64,000 bases of DNA from Gemmatimonadota bacterium (lineage in GTDB: Bacteria; JAAXHH01): assembly GCA_026706345.1 (NCBI GenBank), contig JAPOYX010000181.1, forward strand, positions 1-64,000, in the 5' to 3' direction. Each line of letters opens with the position of its first letter. The first letter of the stretch is position 1. A program made the translations under genes and the position numbers. The notes below the pieces were generated by a model, which was not told the origin of the DNA, did not search any database, and saw nothing but the letters and a program-made list of their open reading frames with translations. Of this stretch, positions 8,236-16,830 are shown piece after piece.

Positions 8236-9904
8236 CCGAACCGCCCCTGTCTTCCTCCCCATGACGGTTCGCCGCATGCCGGCGGGGTGTTTCGAATTCG
8301 TTTGAGAAGTGCCTGAGCGCCGAGGTGAGCGGGAGCGCAGCGGCCTGGCCCAGACCGCAGATGGAGGTGAGCTCCATCGCTTCGGCAACGTCCGCCACAG
8401 GCGCCAGCGTATCGGCCCGGGCATCTTCCTCCAGGACGGTATCCAGCAGCTGGACCAGATAGGCCGTGCCGGTTCGGCAGGGAACGCACTTGCCGCAGGA
8501 CTCGTTGCGGAAGAAGGTGACCACGTTGCGGGCCAGATCCGCCATGTCCGCGCCTTCGGCCACGACAACGACGGCGCCGGATCCCAGCATGGAGCCCGCT
8601 TCCGACAGCGGTCTGAAGTCGAGCGGCACATCCGCCATGGACGCGGGCAGGAAACCCGAAGATGCCCCGCCCGGCGCAAAGGCTTTCAGTTTCCGCCCTC
8701 CGGAAACGCCCCCGCCGAAGTCATTGATGAGATCGCTTACCCGCGTCCCGAGCGGGATTTCGTAGACCCCCGGTTTTTCGACATGACCGCTGAGGGCGAT
8801 GTACTTGCGTCCCGAAGCGCCGTTCACCCCCTGGGACTTGAACCAGTCCGCGCCGCGTTGCAGTATGGCGGGCACCCAGGCGAAGGTCTCGACGTTGTTG
8901 ATCAGCGTGGGCCGGCCGTGCAGCCCGTGGGTACCCGGAAACGGCGGCTTGTTCCGGGGCTCGGCCCGTTTGCCCTCCATCGCTTCCAGCAGGGCCGTCT
9001 CTTCACCGCAGATGTATCCGCCGGGGCTGTCGAATATCTCCAGGTGGAAAGACCGATCCGTGTTCAGGATATCATCACCAAGGTATCCGGCCGAGTAGAA
9101 CGCCCTGATGGTCCGTGCGAGGACCTCGCGCTCCCGGTCGTATTCGTGTCGCAGGAACAGGTAGCCCTGGCACGCGCCGACGGCAAGGCCGCCCAGGATC
9201 ATGCCCTCGATGACGAGATGGGGATAGTGATACAGTATCTCCCGGTCCTTGAACGTGCCGGGTTCGCTCTCATCCGCGTTGCAGATCGCGTACTTGACCG
9301 CCGATGCTGTTTCTCGGACCAGGTCCCACTTGACGCCAGTCGGGAATCCGGCACCGCCCATCCCGCGCAACCCACTGTCTTTGATGGTCTGCACGAGCCG
9401 GCCTGCATCTCCACCTGAAATCCACTGTTTCAGGGACTCGGCGGCCAGGGGATGGTCGTAGGGATCGATAAACCCGGGGGCGGCGAGCCGCCGTACAAGC
9501 TGGCGGGCAACCCGGCCGTCCTCGGCCAGCCTCGCGACATAGGCGCCGAGCCGGTTTTCCGCCATGCTCCGGTAGCTGCGATCGTTGATGGAGACCACCG
9601 GCGCGCCGTCGCACTGTCCGAGACAGGACGTTTCGGATACGTCCCACTCGTCCAGTCCGGCGTAGTCCACGGTTTCCCGAAGCGTTTCCAGCACGTCGCG
9701 GGCACCGTGGAGATGGCAGGAAAGGTCGGTGCAGACCCGAAGCGTGGCTTCGGGAGGCGGCTGCAGCCGGAAATGGGGATAGAAACTGGCCACGCCATGA
9801 GCTTCGTAGAGGGGAATGCCCTTGCGTTCCGAAAGGGATTTCAATTCCTCTTCGGGCAGATAGCCGTGACGCGCCTGTATTTCCTTCAGATCGTCGATTA
9901 ACAT
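8228..9904 (-). CDS. Formate dehydrogenase diaphorase, fused NuoE/FdsG-NuoF/FdsB subunit
   Basis: 558 residues. The first 140 or so form a thioredoxin-like [2Fe-2S] NuoE/FdsG domain (CTDLSC and SCLGQC motifs, YEAHGVASFYPHF). The rest is NuoF/FdsB: the FMN/NADH-binding GMGGAGFPTG..KW, CNADESEPGTFKDRE, GAYICGEETALLE-type loop (here GGYICGEETALLE), SLBB segment, and the [4Fe-4S] motif ESCGKCVPCRTG. It accepts electrons from the catalytic subunit and reduces NAD+. FdsG and FdsB are separate genes in the best-studied formate dehydrogenases; here they are one chain, as in some NADH-linked hydrogenases. It overlaps the catalytic gene by 8 bases. ATG 9904 has no clear ribosome-binding site. Confidence 0.9.
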   Translation of the reverse strand: MLIDDLKEIQARHGYLPEEELKSLSERKGIPLYEAHGVASFYPHFRLQPPPEATLRVCTDLSCHLHGARDVLETLRETVDYAGLDEWDVSETSCLGQCDGAPVVSINDRSYRSMAENRLGAYVARLAEDGRVARQLVRRLAAPGFIDPYDHPLAAESLKQWISGGDAGRLVQTIKDSGLRGMGGAGFPTGVKWDLVRETASAVKYAICNADESEPGTFKDREILYHYPHLVIEGMILGGLAVGACQGYLFLRHEYDREREVLARTIRAFYSAGYLGDDILNTDRSFHLEIFDSPGGYICGEETALLEAMEGKRAEPRNKPPFPGTHGLHGRPTLINNVETFAWVPAILQRGADWFKSQGVNGASGRKYIALSGHVEKPGVYEIPLGTRVSDLINDFGGGVSGGRKLKAFAPGGASSGFLPASMADVPLDFRPLSEAGSMLGSGAVVVVAEGADMADLARNVVTFFRNESCGKCVPCRTGTAYLVQLLDTVLEEDARADTLAPVADVAEAMELTSICGLGQAAALPLTSALRHFSNEFETPRRHAANRHGEEDRGGSDE

Positions 9905-9928
9905 GTACTCGGGCCGGTAGGGCGTCAG

Positions 9929-10696
9929 TTACAAGGGGAGTCGGTGTATCGATGTGTTCCATTCAGACCCGCACAAATCGACGATTCGAAACGCCGCGGG
10001 TTCGTCCGTCGCGATGACGCGGGTGCCGTCCGGCTTGACCACGGGGTCCTTGCGGAACTGCAGACCCACGCTCGGAGCGATAAGGACCGTCGCATGATCC
10101 AGTTCGATGCGAAAGTCGTAGTGGAGGTGACCGCACAGAATCAGCCGCAACGAAGCATGGGCGTTGCATATCCGAAGAAACCGGCCGCCATCCTTCAGAA
10201 TCAGCTTATCCATCCACGCGACGCCCACCGGTACCGGCGGGTGGTGCATGCATACAGTGGCAGGCAAATCGTACGACAGCTCCTGTTCCAACCAGTCCAG
10301 TTGAACATCGTCCAGTCTTCCCTCCACCTCCCCCTCTTCGTAGGTATCGAGCACGATTATCCGGTGGCCACACCGGTCCAGCGCGTAATAATACGGGGCC
10401 GGATTCGCGGCGGTTTCGTCCAGCATGACCCGGCGGAAAACCGGACTGTAATCGTGATTGCCCATGGCCATGAAACAGGGAAAGCGAAGGCTGGCAAGGG
10501 TGTTTTTCAGCGTCAGGTAGGATGCTTCGGACCCATCATTGCTCTGATCGCCCGTCATGACGACGAGATCGGGTGCGGGGCTAAGCCGGTTTACCGCATC
10601 TATGGCGGCCTGAAGTCGTCCCAGGGTGTCCTGGCCGTGTACGGGCTGTTGCGCCGCTGGAACGATATGGGGGTCGGAGAGTTGTACGATGCGCAT
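9929..10696 (-). CDS. Calcineurin-like metallophosphoesterase (CpdA-like)
   Basis: 255 residues with the full dimetal phosphoesterase pattern: LSDPH (D..H) at the N-terminus, VVMTGDQSNDG, MAMGNHDY, MHHPP and CGHLHYDF. Closest in layout to 3',5'-cyclic-nucleotide phosphodiesterase CpdA, but the substrate is not certain. No signal peptide, so cytoplasmic. It starts three bases after the stop of pepA and ends 24 bases before fdsGB, so it is part of the leftward transcription unit. GGAAGAG precedes ATG 10696. Confidence 0.85.
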   Translation of the reverse strand: MRIVQLSDPHIVPAAQQPVHGQDTLGRLQAAIDAVNRLSPAPDLVVMTGDQSNDGSEASYLTLKNTLASLRFPCFMAMGNHDYSPVFRRVMLDETAANPAPYYYALDRCGHRIIVLDTYEEGEVEGRLDDVQLDWLEQELSYDLPATVCMHHPPVPVGVAWMDKLILKDGGRFLRICNAHASLRLILCGHLHYDFRIELDHATVLIAPSVGLQFRKDPVVKPDGTRVIATDEPAAFRIVDLCGSEWNTSIHRLPL

Positions 10697-10699
10697 GGA

Positions 10700-12196
10700 T
10701 CAGCTCTTCCAGTCCTTTACCAGTTGAAGCAGCAGCCGCACCCCCACGCCCGTGGCTCCTTTCGGACAATAGGCCCTGGTCGATTCCGTGTAGGCCGTGC
10801 CCGCGATGTCGAGGTGCACCCAGGGGCGATCGACGAACTTCTGCAAAAAGGCGCCGGCGGTCAGGGCGCCCCCCCATCGGCCGCCGGTATTCTTGACGTC
10901 GGCGATATGGCTCTTGATCTGATCGTGATATTCCTTCCACAGCGGCAGCGGCCACACCCGCTCACCTGTGACCTCGCCGGCCAAGCGAACCCGGTCCAGC
11001 AACGTTTCGTCGTTGCCCATCATCCCGGACGCGGCGTGGCCGAGGGCCACGACGCAGGCCCCCGTCAACGTGGCGAGATCGATCACGGCCGCCGGCTCGT
11101 ACCGTTCCGCGAATCCCAGGGCATCGGCCAATACGAGGCGCCCTTCGGCGTCCGTGTTGATGACTTCGATTGTCTTCCGTGAGAGGGTCGTAATGACGTC
11201 GCCGGGCTTCAACGCCCTGCCGTCCGGCAGGTTTTCGGTGGCCGGAATGAGTCCGACCACGTGGACGGACGGTTTCAGCATGCCGATCGAATGCATGGCG
11301 CCGATCACGGCCGCCGCTCCCGACATGTCGTGTTTCATGTCTTCCATGCCACCGCTCGGCTTGATGGATATCCCCCCGCTGTCGAAAGTGATGCCTTTTC
11401 CGATGAACACGAGGGTATCCCGGCCGTCGGCAGGTTCGCCGTACTCCAGCACGATGAAACGCGGAGGTTCCTCACTGCCGGCGTTGACGGCGATCAGAGC
11501 GCCCATGCCTTCTTTTTCGATTTGCTTTCGGGTCAGGATCCGGCAGGTCAGGCCGGTATCAGACGCCATTCGACGGGCGGCGGCGGCCAGCTTGCGCGGC
11601 GGCAGTGCGTTTCCGGGCGCATTGGACAGATCCCGCGCCAGAATCGTACCCGCGGCGGTTACTCGCCCGGCTTCGATCCCGCCCCTGATGTCACGGGCCT
11701 GCGCGCGTTGCTGGATCAGAACCGTCAGGCTCTCGAGACTGGATCCATCAGATCCATCGGTCTTGAAATCATCATATCTGTAGGCGCCCAGCAACAACCC
11801 TTCTACAACCGCCTGCGCGCAGTCTTCAGGGAGAAGGCCCTGGACGTCCAGCCCGTGTATGGCCGTCGAAAGTTCCGTCACGCCGAGTTTCATGGCCTTT
11901 TTTACGGCGATGCCCGAAGCGCGCCGGGCCGATTCCGGATCGAATACATCCCGGCTTCCGAGCCCGACCAGGATAACCCGGCCGGGAGGCGCCAGGCCTC
12001 TTGGATACAGTACCGTGACTTCCTCGCCATTCCCCTTGAAATCCCCCATCGCCAGTATTTCGCGCAGATAACGGCGAAGAGCGGATTCCATGGCGAGGGA
12101 GTCGCCTTCCGCGAGTTTGTCCTCTTTGAACAACCCGATGACTACGGTGGTATCGATTTCAGATCCGATACGTCCGACTTTCAATTCGATTTGCAT
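10700..12196 (-). CDS. pepA: Leucyl aminopeptidase, M17 family
   Basis: 498 residues, the normal length for cytosolic M17 aminopeptidases, which remove N-terminal residues from peptides using two metal ions. GKGITFDSGGISIKPSGGMEDMKHDMSG supplies the catalytic Lys and metal ligands, and NTDAEGRL lies at 347-354. The reading frame is open for another 73 codons upstream, but those residues have no M17 character. ATG 12196 has GGAAG at good spacing and gives the usual N-terminal domain, so that start is used. The gene sits between fmdB and the phosphoesterase. Confidence 0.95.
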   Translation of the reverse strand: MQIELKVGRIGSEIDTTVVIGLFKEDKLAEGDSLAMESALRRYLREILAMGDFKGNGEEVTVLYPRGLAPPGRVILVGLGSRDVFDPESARRASGIAVKKAMKLGVTELSTAIHGLDVQGLLPEDCAQAVVEGLLLGAYRYDDFKTDGSDGSSLESLTVLIQQRAQARDIRGGIEAGRVTAAGTILARDLSNAPGNALPPRKLAAAARRMASDTGLTCRILTRKQIEKEGMGALIAVNAGSEEPPRFIVLEYGEPADGRDTLVFIGKGITFDSGGISIKPSGGMEDMKHDMSGAAAVIGAMHSIGMLKPSVHVVGLIPATENLPDGRALKPGDVITTLSRKTIEVINTDAEGRLVLADALGFAERYEPAAVIDLATLTGACVVALGHAASGMMGNDETLLDRVRLAGEVTGERVWPLPLWKEYHDQIKSHIADVKNTGGRWGGALTAGAFLQKFVDRPWVHLDIAGTAYTESTRAYCPKGATGVGVRLLLQLVKDWKS

Positions 12197-12285
12197 GCGT
12201 CTTCCGTTCCGGACAACGGCTGGCTGCCCGTCCTGTGCCGGCCTGTCAGATTGGCTGGACCTCATGCGATCCGGTCTACATGGAG

Positions 12286-12510
12286 TCAATGATGGCATCC
12301 GCAGGCAGGTCCGCATGGGGCGGAGGACACGGATGCCGTTGCCGCCGGTGCGTCTTTCGCCGATACTGCGGTGGAAAAGGCGGAAAACTTCTTGACGACT
12401 TCGTTTTCCGAGCACGCGGGGCAGGCGATGTTTTCCGAAGTTTCCGCGTTCTTTACGAGCACTTCGAAGTCTTCATCACACTTCACGCAGTAATACTCGA
12501 ATATCGGCAT
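12286..12510 (-). CDS. FmdB-family zinc ribbon protein
   Basis: 74 residues beginning MPIFEYYCVKCDEDFEVL. CVKC and CPAC form the zinc ribbon typical of the FmdB regulatory family, and the tail is Cys/His-rich (CGPACGCHH). The family was first seen next to formamidase genes; its role is not established. GGAAGG lies nine bases before ATG 12510. A second ATG two codons upstream (12516) is closer to the site than usual. It lies between glcF and pepA in the same direction. Confidence 0.85.
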   Translation of the reverse strand: MPIFEYYCVKCDEDFEVLVKNAETSENIACPACSENEVVKKFSAFSTAVSAKDAPAATASVSSAPCGPACGCHH

Positions 12511-12573
12511 GTTCATTCACCTTCCGCATCGGGGTCCCGCCACGTTTGATCGCAACCCGGCCTGGTCGATCAT

Positions 12574-13908
12574 CTACGACCCGCCGGTGGTTTCCGCAGG
12601 TTGTCCTGTTTCCTTTTCTTCGCGCCTGGTTCGATAGGCGCGGTCGAGCAGCTCCACGGGATGCAGGACCTCGATTTCCCGTCCCTCCCGGCGTATACCA
12701 TGCTGAATCTGCAATATGCATCCCGGGTTTCCGGTCGCCACCACGTCGGGTTGCGCCTGCCTGACGTGACCCATTTTCCGGGCAAGCAGCCTGTCCGCCA
12801 TGTCGGGATGAGTGATATTGTACACCCCCGCGCTCCCGCAACACCAGTCCGATTCCTCCAGTTCAACGAGTTCCAGACCGGGTATTCGGCTCAGCAGGTC
12901 ACGGGGCTGATCGCGGACGCGCTGCCCGTGGGCGAGATGGCAGGCGTCGTGATAGGCGACCCGTACGGCGACGGTACCCATCTCCGCTTTGGCCGGTATC
13001 TCGGCAAGAAACTCGTGCACGTCCTTTACCATGTCGGAAAATGTAAGGGCGCGGTCCCGGTACACCGGATCGCCGGCAAGAAGGTCTCCGTACTCTTTCA
13101 ACTGGGCCCCGCAACCCGCGGCGTTGATGATGACGGCATCCACTTTCGCGTCTTGGAAAGCGTCAATGTTCTTCCGGGCGAGCGTCTGCGCGGTACCGTG
13201 TTCCCCGCTGTGTACCTGAAGCGCACCGCAGCAGGTCTGTTGACGGGGAATCACGACGTCGCATCCGTTTTCGTTCAACACGCGCGCCGTGGCGACGTTT
13301 ACGTGGGTGAACATCTCGTTCATCACGCAACCCGTTACCATGCCCACGCGGTAGGCCGCCTCTCCGCGGGCCGGCATGAAGGGCTTCAGTTGACCCTTCA
13401 ATGACGAACCGGGCAGGGAAGGCATCATGGATTCCATGTCGCGCAGGCGGGACGGAAGCAGTTTCGTCAATCCCAGCCTGCGAACCAGCCACTGCAGCCC
13501 CGTCAGCTGGTAAATACGCATGGGAAGAAAAACGGCGGATAGCTTGAAACGCGACGGCAACAGCTTTTCAAAAACGAGCCACCTGAGCGCCCTGTCGGAA
13601 GCGGACCGGGGACGCTTTTCGATGATCTCGGCGCGTGCCGCCTCTACCAGGCTGCCGTAGTGGACGCCCGCGGGACAGGCCGTTTCACACGCCCGGCAGT
13701 TCAGGCACTGGTCAATGTGCGTCTCGAAATTGTCCGTGAGTGCTATGCGCCCGTCCGCATAGGCCCGCATCAGGTGGATGCGGCCCCGGGGGGAATCCAT
13801 TTCGAGGCCGAGTTCCGAATACGTCGGGCAGGCCGGCAGGCACAGACCGCAGTGTACGCAGTCGAGGAACTTGTCGTATTCGCGTGCCAGTCTGTTCTGC
13901 GTGGTCAT
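12574..13908 (-). CDS. glcF: Glycolate oxidase iron-sulfur subunit (GlcF-like)
   Basis: 444 residues. Two [4Fe-4S] motifs (CVHCGLCLPACPTY and CLNCRACETACPAG) precede two CCG domains (CCGALQVHSGE and CCGSAGVYN), the arrangement of GlcF and related heterodisulfide-reductase-like subunits. It would pass electrons from glycolate or another 2-hydroxy acid oxidised by a flavin partner; no glcD or glcE is in the window. ATG 13908 gives the usual N-terminus (MTTQNRLAREYDKFLDCVHC). The frame stays open upstream, but a good promoter at 14041-14069 lies inside that extension. GTG 14022 and ATG 13968 are other possible starts. Confidence 0.87.
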   Translation of the reverse strand: MTTQNRLAREYDKFLDCVHCGLCLPACPTYSELGLEMDSPRGRIHLMRAYADGRIALTDNFETHIDQCLNCRACETACPAGVHYGSLVEAARAEIIEKRPRSASDRALRWLVFEKLLPSRFKLSAVFLPMRIYQLTGLQWLVRRLGLTKLLPSRLRDMESMMPSLPGSSLKGQLKPFMPARGEAAYRVGMVTGCVMNEMFTHVNVATARVLNENGCDVVIPRQQTCCGALQVHSGEHGTAQTLARKNIDAFQDAKVDAVIINAAGCGAQLKEYGDLLAGDPVYRDRALTFSDMVKDVHEFLAEIPAKAEMGTVAVRVAYHDACHLAHGQRVRDQPRDLLSRIPGLELVELEESDWCCGSAGVYNITHPDMADRLLARKMGHVRQAQPDVVATGNPGCILQIQHGIRREGREIEVLHPVELLDRAYRTRREEKETGQPAETTGGS

Positions 13909-14040
13909 ACGGCACGAATCCCGATCTATCAGGTAGCAGGAGCCCGCAATCCGGACCGGCACGGCCATGTCGACCACGCCGGGCAGTTCGAGGGGTGAAG
14001 CAGGGATCCTGGCTTGCTTCACACGGGAATGATCCGTTAC

Positions 14041-14069
14041 ATAACAACGGATTACACGCATGATGTCAA
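14041..14069 (-). promoter_or_regulatory. Candidate promoter of the glcF-fdsA run
   Basis: Reading leftward: TTGACA (14069-14064), 17-base spacer, TGTTAT (14046-14041). Perfect -35 and a 4/6 -10 box. It would drive glcF and the tightly spaced genes after it. Confidence 0.45.
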
Positions 14070-14202
14070 GCAATTTGTCGAATCGGGAAGGTTGATTTAA
14101 CCCTTCCGTTTTTGCACTTTCAACATAACTTCATAGGGGGCCGGCGCCTGGAAACAACCGGATCCGTGTACCGTGTCGACCAGCGTGGAAGGAGCGCATT
14201 CC

Positions 14203-15087
14203 ATGTCCGCATTTGAAGGTATTCTGCCTGCCATCATCACCCCGATGACCAGCGACGGCGCCTTCCACGAGGAAGCGTTCCGCAAGGTCATGGAATTCAA
14301 CATAGCGGCCGGCGTCCATGGATTCTGGGTCGCCGGCGGCACGGGGGAAAGCATACTGCTCAGCGACGAGGAGAACATGCGGATCGCCTCGGCGGCGGCG
14401 GACCAGTCCCGGGGCCGCGTAAACAACATCATGCACGTCGGCGCCGCGACCACGGAAAGGGCGGCCCGTCTTGCCGAACATGCCGCCCACGCCGGCGTAG
14501 AGGCCATTTGCTGCGTGCCGCCCTTCTTCTACGGACGAACGCATCAGGCGATCGCCGAGCATTACCGTATTGTGGCTGCTGCCGCGGACCTGCCTCTCTT
14601 CGTCTACAATCTGCCCCAGTCCACGGGCGTGGAGATCACCCCGGAACTGATGCGCCGGATCCAAGACCGGGTGCCGCAGTTGCGTGGACTAAAGCACTCT
14701 TCACCTGTTTTCCCCAACGTAAGGACCTTTGCGGCCATGGGCCTGAGCTGCCTGGTCGGCAATCACCAGTTGATGCTGCCCGCCCTGACGATCGGAGCGG
14801 TGGGCTGCGTCGACGGTCCGCCTGTCATAGCGCCGGAATACTGGGTGGAAATCTGGAAGGCCTACCGGGCGGGCGACCTCCAGCGGGCGGAAACCGCGCA
14901 GGATCGCGCGAGCCGCCTTTGGGAAGCTCTTGGCGCGTGCGGCGGAGAATTCCATTCCGTTGCCAAGGCCGCGCTCGGCGAGCGGCTGGGGATCGAATGC
15001 GGTGCGGCACGGCCTCCGGGTACGCCCATGACCGAAGAACAACGCCAAGCGCTGCGCCGGATCATGGGTGAACTAAGCCTCGTGTGA
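14203..15087 (+). CDS. DapA/NanA-family lyase (dihydrodipicolinate synthase-like)
   Basis: 294-residue TIM-barrel of the dihydrodipicolinate synthase / N-acetylneuraminate lyase family. GGTGE at 45-49, Tyr135 (VYNLPQSTG) and Schiff-base Lys164 (LRGLKHSSP) are all in place, so a class I aldolase or dehydratase reaction on a 2-keto acid is expected. The family includes lysine biosynthesis, sialic acid, keto-deoxy sugar acid and hydroxyproline enzymes; the catabolic surroundings make a sugar-acid aldolase at least as likely as DapA. GGAAGGAG precedes ATG 14203 by about nine bases. It converges on the dehydrogenase gene at 15130. Confidence 0.85.
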   Translation: MSAFEGILPAIITPMTSDGAFHEEAFRKVMEFNIAAGVHGFWVAGGTGESILLSDEENMRIASAAADQSRGRVNNIMHVGAATTERAARLAEHAAHAGVEAICCVPPFFYGRTHQAIAEHYRIVAAAADLPLFVYNLPQSTGVEITPELMRRIQDRVPQLRGLKHSSPVFPNVRTFAAMGLSCLVGNHQLMLPALTIGAVGCVDGPPVIAPEYWVEIWKAYRAGDLQRAETAQDRASRLWEALGACGGEFHSVAKAALGERLGIECGAARPPGTPMTEEQRQALRRIMGELSLV

Positions 15088-15129
15088 AGGCCGCGGCCAC
15101 CGGGCCGCGAGAACCCGGACCGGGCAGTC

Positions 15130-16191
15130 CTACCGGTGCTCCAGGCGCCGGACGATATCACTCCCCACTTCAACGGTACTCGACGAACCGCCGGTGTCGG
15201 GCGTCCGCAACCGGCCTTCACGCAGGTTCTCCGCCACGGCCCTTCGTATGGCCGCTCCCGCTTCCTCCCGGCCCAGAAACTCGACCATCATGGCCGCCGC
15301 CAGGATCGTGGCCAGGGGATTGACCTGGCTCTTGCCGATGAGTTCGAAGGCCGAGCCGTGGACCGGCTCGAACATGGAGGGGTGTATGCGTTCCGGGTTG
15401 AGATTCGCGCTGGGCGCCAGGCCCATGCTGCCGATGGTAATCGCCGAGATATCGGTGAGGATGTCGCCGAACAGGTTCGATGCCACCACCACGTCGAAAT
15501 CCTGGGGCCTGCGCACGAAGTCCATGGCCGCCGCGTCGATCAGCAGGGATTCGGTCTCGATATCCGGGTACGCGTCTTTCACGTGCTCGAACACCTCGTC
15601 CCAGAAAACCATGCCATAGCCCTGGGCGTTCGACTTCGTGATGGAAGTGACCTTGCGCCTGCCCCCGCGCCGGCGTGCTTCTTCGAAGGCGTAACGGATG
15701 ATGCGTTCGGTGCCGTGCCGGGTGAAGACGGACGTCTGGACCGCGACTTCCTGGTCGGTCTGGTGATACACCCGGCCGCCGATATCCGCGTATTCCCCCT
15801 CGGTGTTCTCCCGGATGACGACCAGGTCTATGTCGCCCGGGCCCTGTCCGGCGAGGGGAGAGCGGACCCCTTCGTAGAGATAGGCGGGCCGAACGCAGGC
15901 GTACTGATCATACCGCCGGCGTATGGGGAGAATCAGGTTGTTCAGGGTGATGTAGTCCTGGACTTCCGCGTCGCCTACCGCGCCGAAGAATATGGCGTCG
16001 AAGGACGTCAGTTCTTCCAGGCCGCCCTCGGGAATGAACCTTCCCGTGCGCTTGTAGCGATCCGAACTCCAGTCCAGACGGGTGAAACGGAAAGCCGGGT
16101 CGCCCAGCGCTTCGAGCACCCGTATGCCTTCCTCAATGACTTCGGGGCCGACGCCGTCCCCGCCGATCACGGCGATCTCGTAGTGTGTCAT
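15130..16191 (-). CDS. Isocitrate/isopropylmalate-type dehydrogenase (tartrate/D-malate-like)
   Basis: 353-residue NAD-dependent beta-decarboxylating dehydrogenase. GGDGVGPEV at the N-terminus, the RENTEGEYADIGG substrate loop, ITKSNAQGYGMVFWDEV, NLFGDILTDISA and EPVHGSAFELIG are family hallmarks. The RENTEGEYA loop and overall layout are closest to tartrate / D-malate dehydrogenases, which oxidatively decarboxylate 2-hydroxy diacids. ATG 16191 gives the usual MTHYEIAVIGGDG start. A TTG nine codons upstream (16218) has AAGG at good spacing and could be used. It is the last gene of a leftward set with the HEAT protein and the FAH-family gene. Confidence 0.88.
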   Translation of the reverse strand: MTHYEIAVIGGDGVGPEVIEEGIRVLEALGDPAFRFTRLDWSSDRYKRTGRFIPEGGLEELTSFDAIFFGAVGDAEVQDYITLNNLILPIRRRYDQYACVRPAYLYEGVRSPLAGQGPGDIDLVVIRENTEGEYADIGGRVYHQTDQEVAVQTSVFTRHGTERIIRYAFEEARRRGGRRKVTSITKSNAQGYGMVFWDEVFEHVKDAYPDIETESLLIDAAAMDFVRRPQDFDVVVASNLFGDILTDISAITIGSMGLAPSANLNPERIHPSMFEPVHGSAFELIGKSQVNPLATILAAAMMVEFLGREEAGAAIRRAVAENLREGRLRTPDTGGSSSTVEVGSDIVRRLEHR

Positions 16192-16256
16192 GTTTGGATG
16201 AACCGGTTCGCCTTTCAAGGATTAGCCTTGCAGGGTACGTGTTTCAGAGGAGGTTC

Positions 16257-16814
16257 TCAGGGCCGGAATCCTTCAGACGAACAGTCGTCGCAGATCCAGG
16301 CGGCGCGGGTCACCCCTCCCGCCGGGATTTCCGTGTTGTAGTCCCTGGTGACCGGCACCCCGGTCCTGCCGCAGAAGTCGCATTTGCCTTTCCGATTCCC
16401 CGCCGGACGCTCCGCGCGCTTCAGGGAGACCACGTCGTTCTCCAGAAACGGTTCGGCGAACCTTCGCGCGAAACCGAGCACCTGACGGTCGGTTTCGGAG
16501 TCCAGCGCGCGCCTGACGATGGGTTCGAAGGCCGGATCGGTGGGACACCCGCCGTCTTCCAGCGTATGCCAGGCGCGGCGCCGGACGCGGGCGTCTTCAT
16601 CTTCCATCATCCGGTAGAGCGCCTGCCAGACCTCCTCGTTGCGGTGGCGGACGTGACACGGGCACATATAAGTGGCGGCGACGATCCGGTCCTCGGGATC
16701 GGCGCTCTCGGACAGGAGCAGGAGCTCGCCGATTTCTTCCCTGCTCACGCGCTCTTCGCCCGGCTTCCGCCAGGCCTTCTGATGGCGATTGAGTCCCTGG
16801 TTTTGTCGCGCCAT
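16257..16814 (-). CDS. HEAT-like repeat protein with C-terminal zinc motif
   Basis: 185 residues, soluble. The middle (about 40-125) has helical repeats of HEAT type (DPEDRIVAATYM, EDEDARVRRRAWHTLED), including a CPCH motif. The C-terminus has CDFCGRTG and ICDDC, a likely zinc-binding pair. Function not known; a binding or scaffold role is the most that can be said. GGGGA precedes ATG 16814. It lies 16 bases after the FAH-family gene, so it is probably co-transcribed. A different gene here (21984-23909) also carries HEAT repeats next to a CxxC motif. Confidence 0.65.
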   Translation of the reverse strand: MARQNQGLNRHQKAWRKPGEERVSREEIGELLLLSESADPEDRIVAATYMCPCHVRHRNEEVWQALYRMMEDEDARVRRRAWHTLEDGGCPTDPAFEPIVRRALDSETDRQVLGFARRFAEPFLENDVVSLKRAERPAGNRKGKCDFCGRTGVPVTRDYNTEIPAGGVTRAAWICDDCSSEGFRP

Positions 16815-16830
16815 AGCGGTATCCCCGCGG

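Noticed and set aside
8236-8679. N-terminal extension of the formate dehydrogenase catalytic subunit by 148 codons.
   Set aside because: It overlaps the conserved C-terminal part of the diaphorase gene in another frame and reads as Arg/Pro/Ser-rich noise. ATG 8235 gives the expected ferredoxin start.
12197-12415. 73-codon extension of pepA overlapping fmdB.
   Set aside because: No M17 similarity, and a good ribosome-binding site supports ATG 12196.
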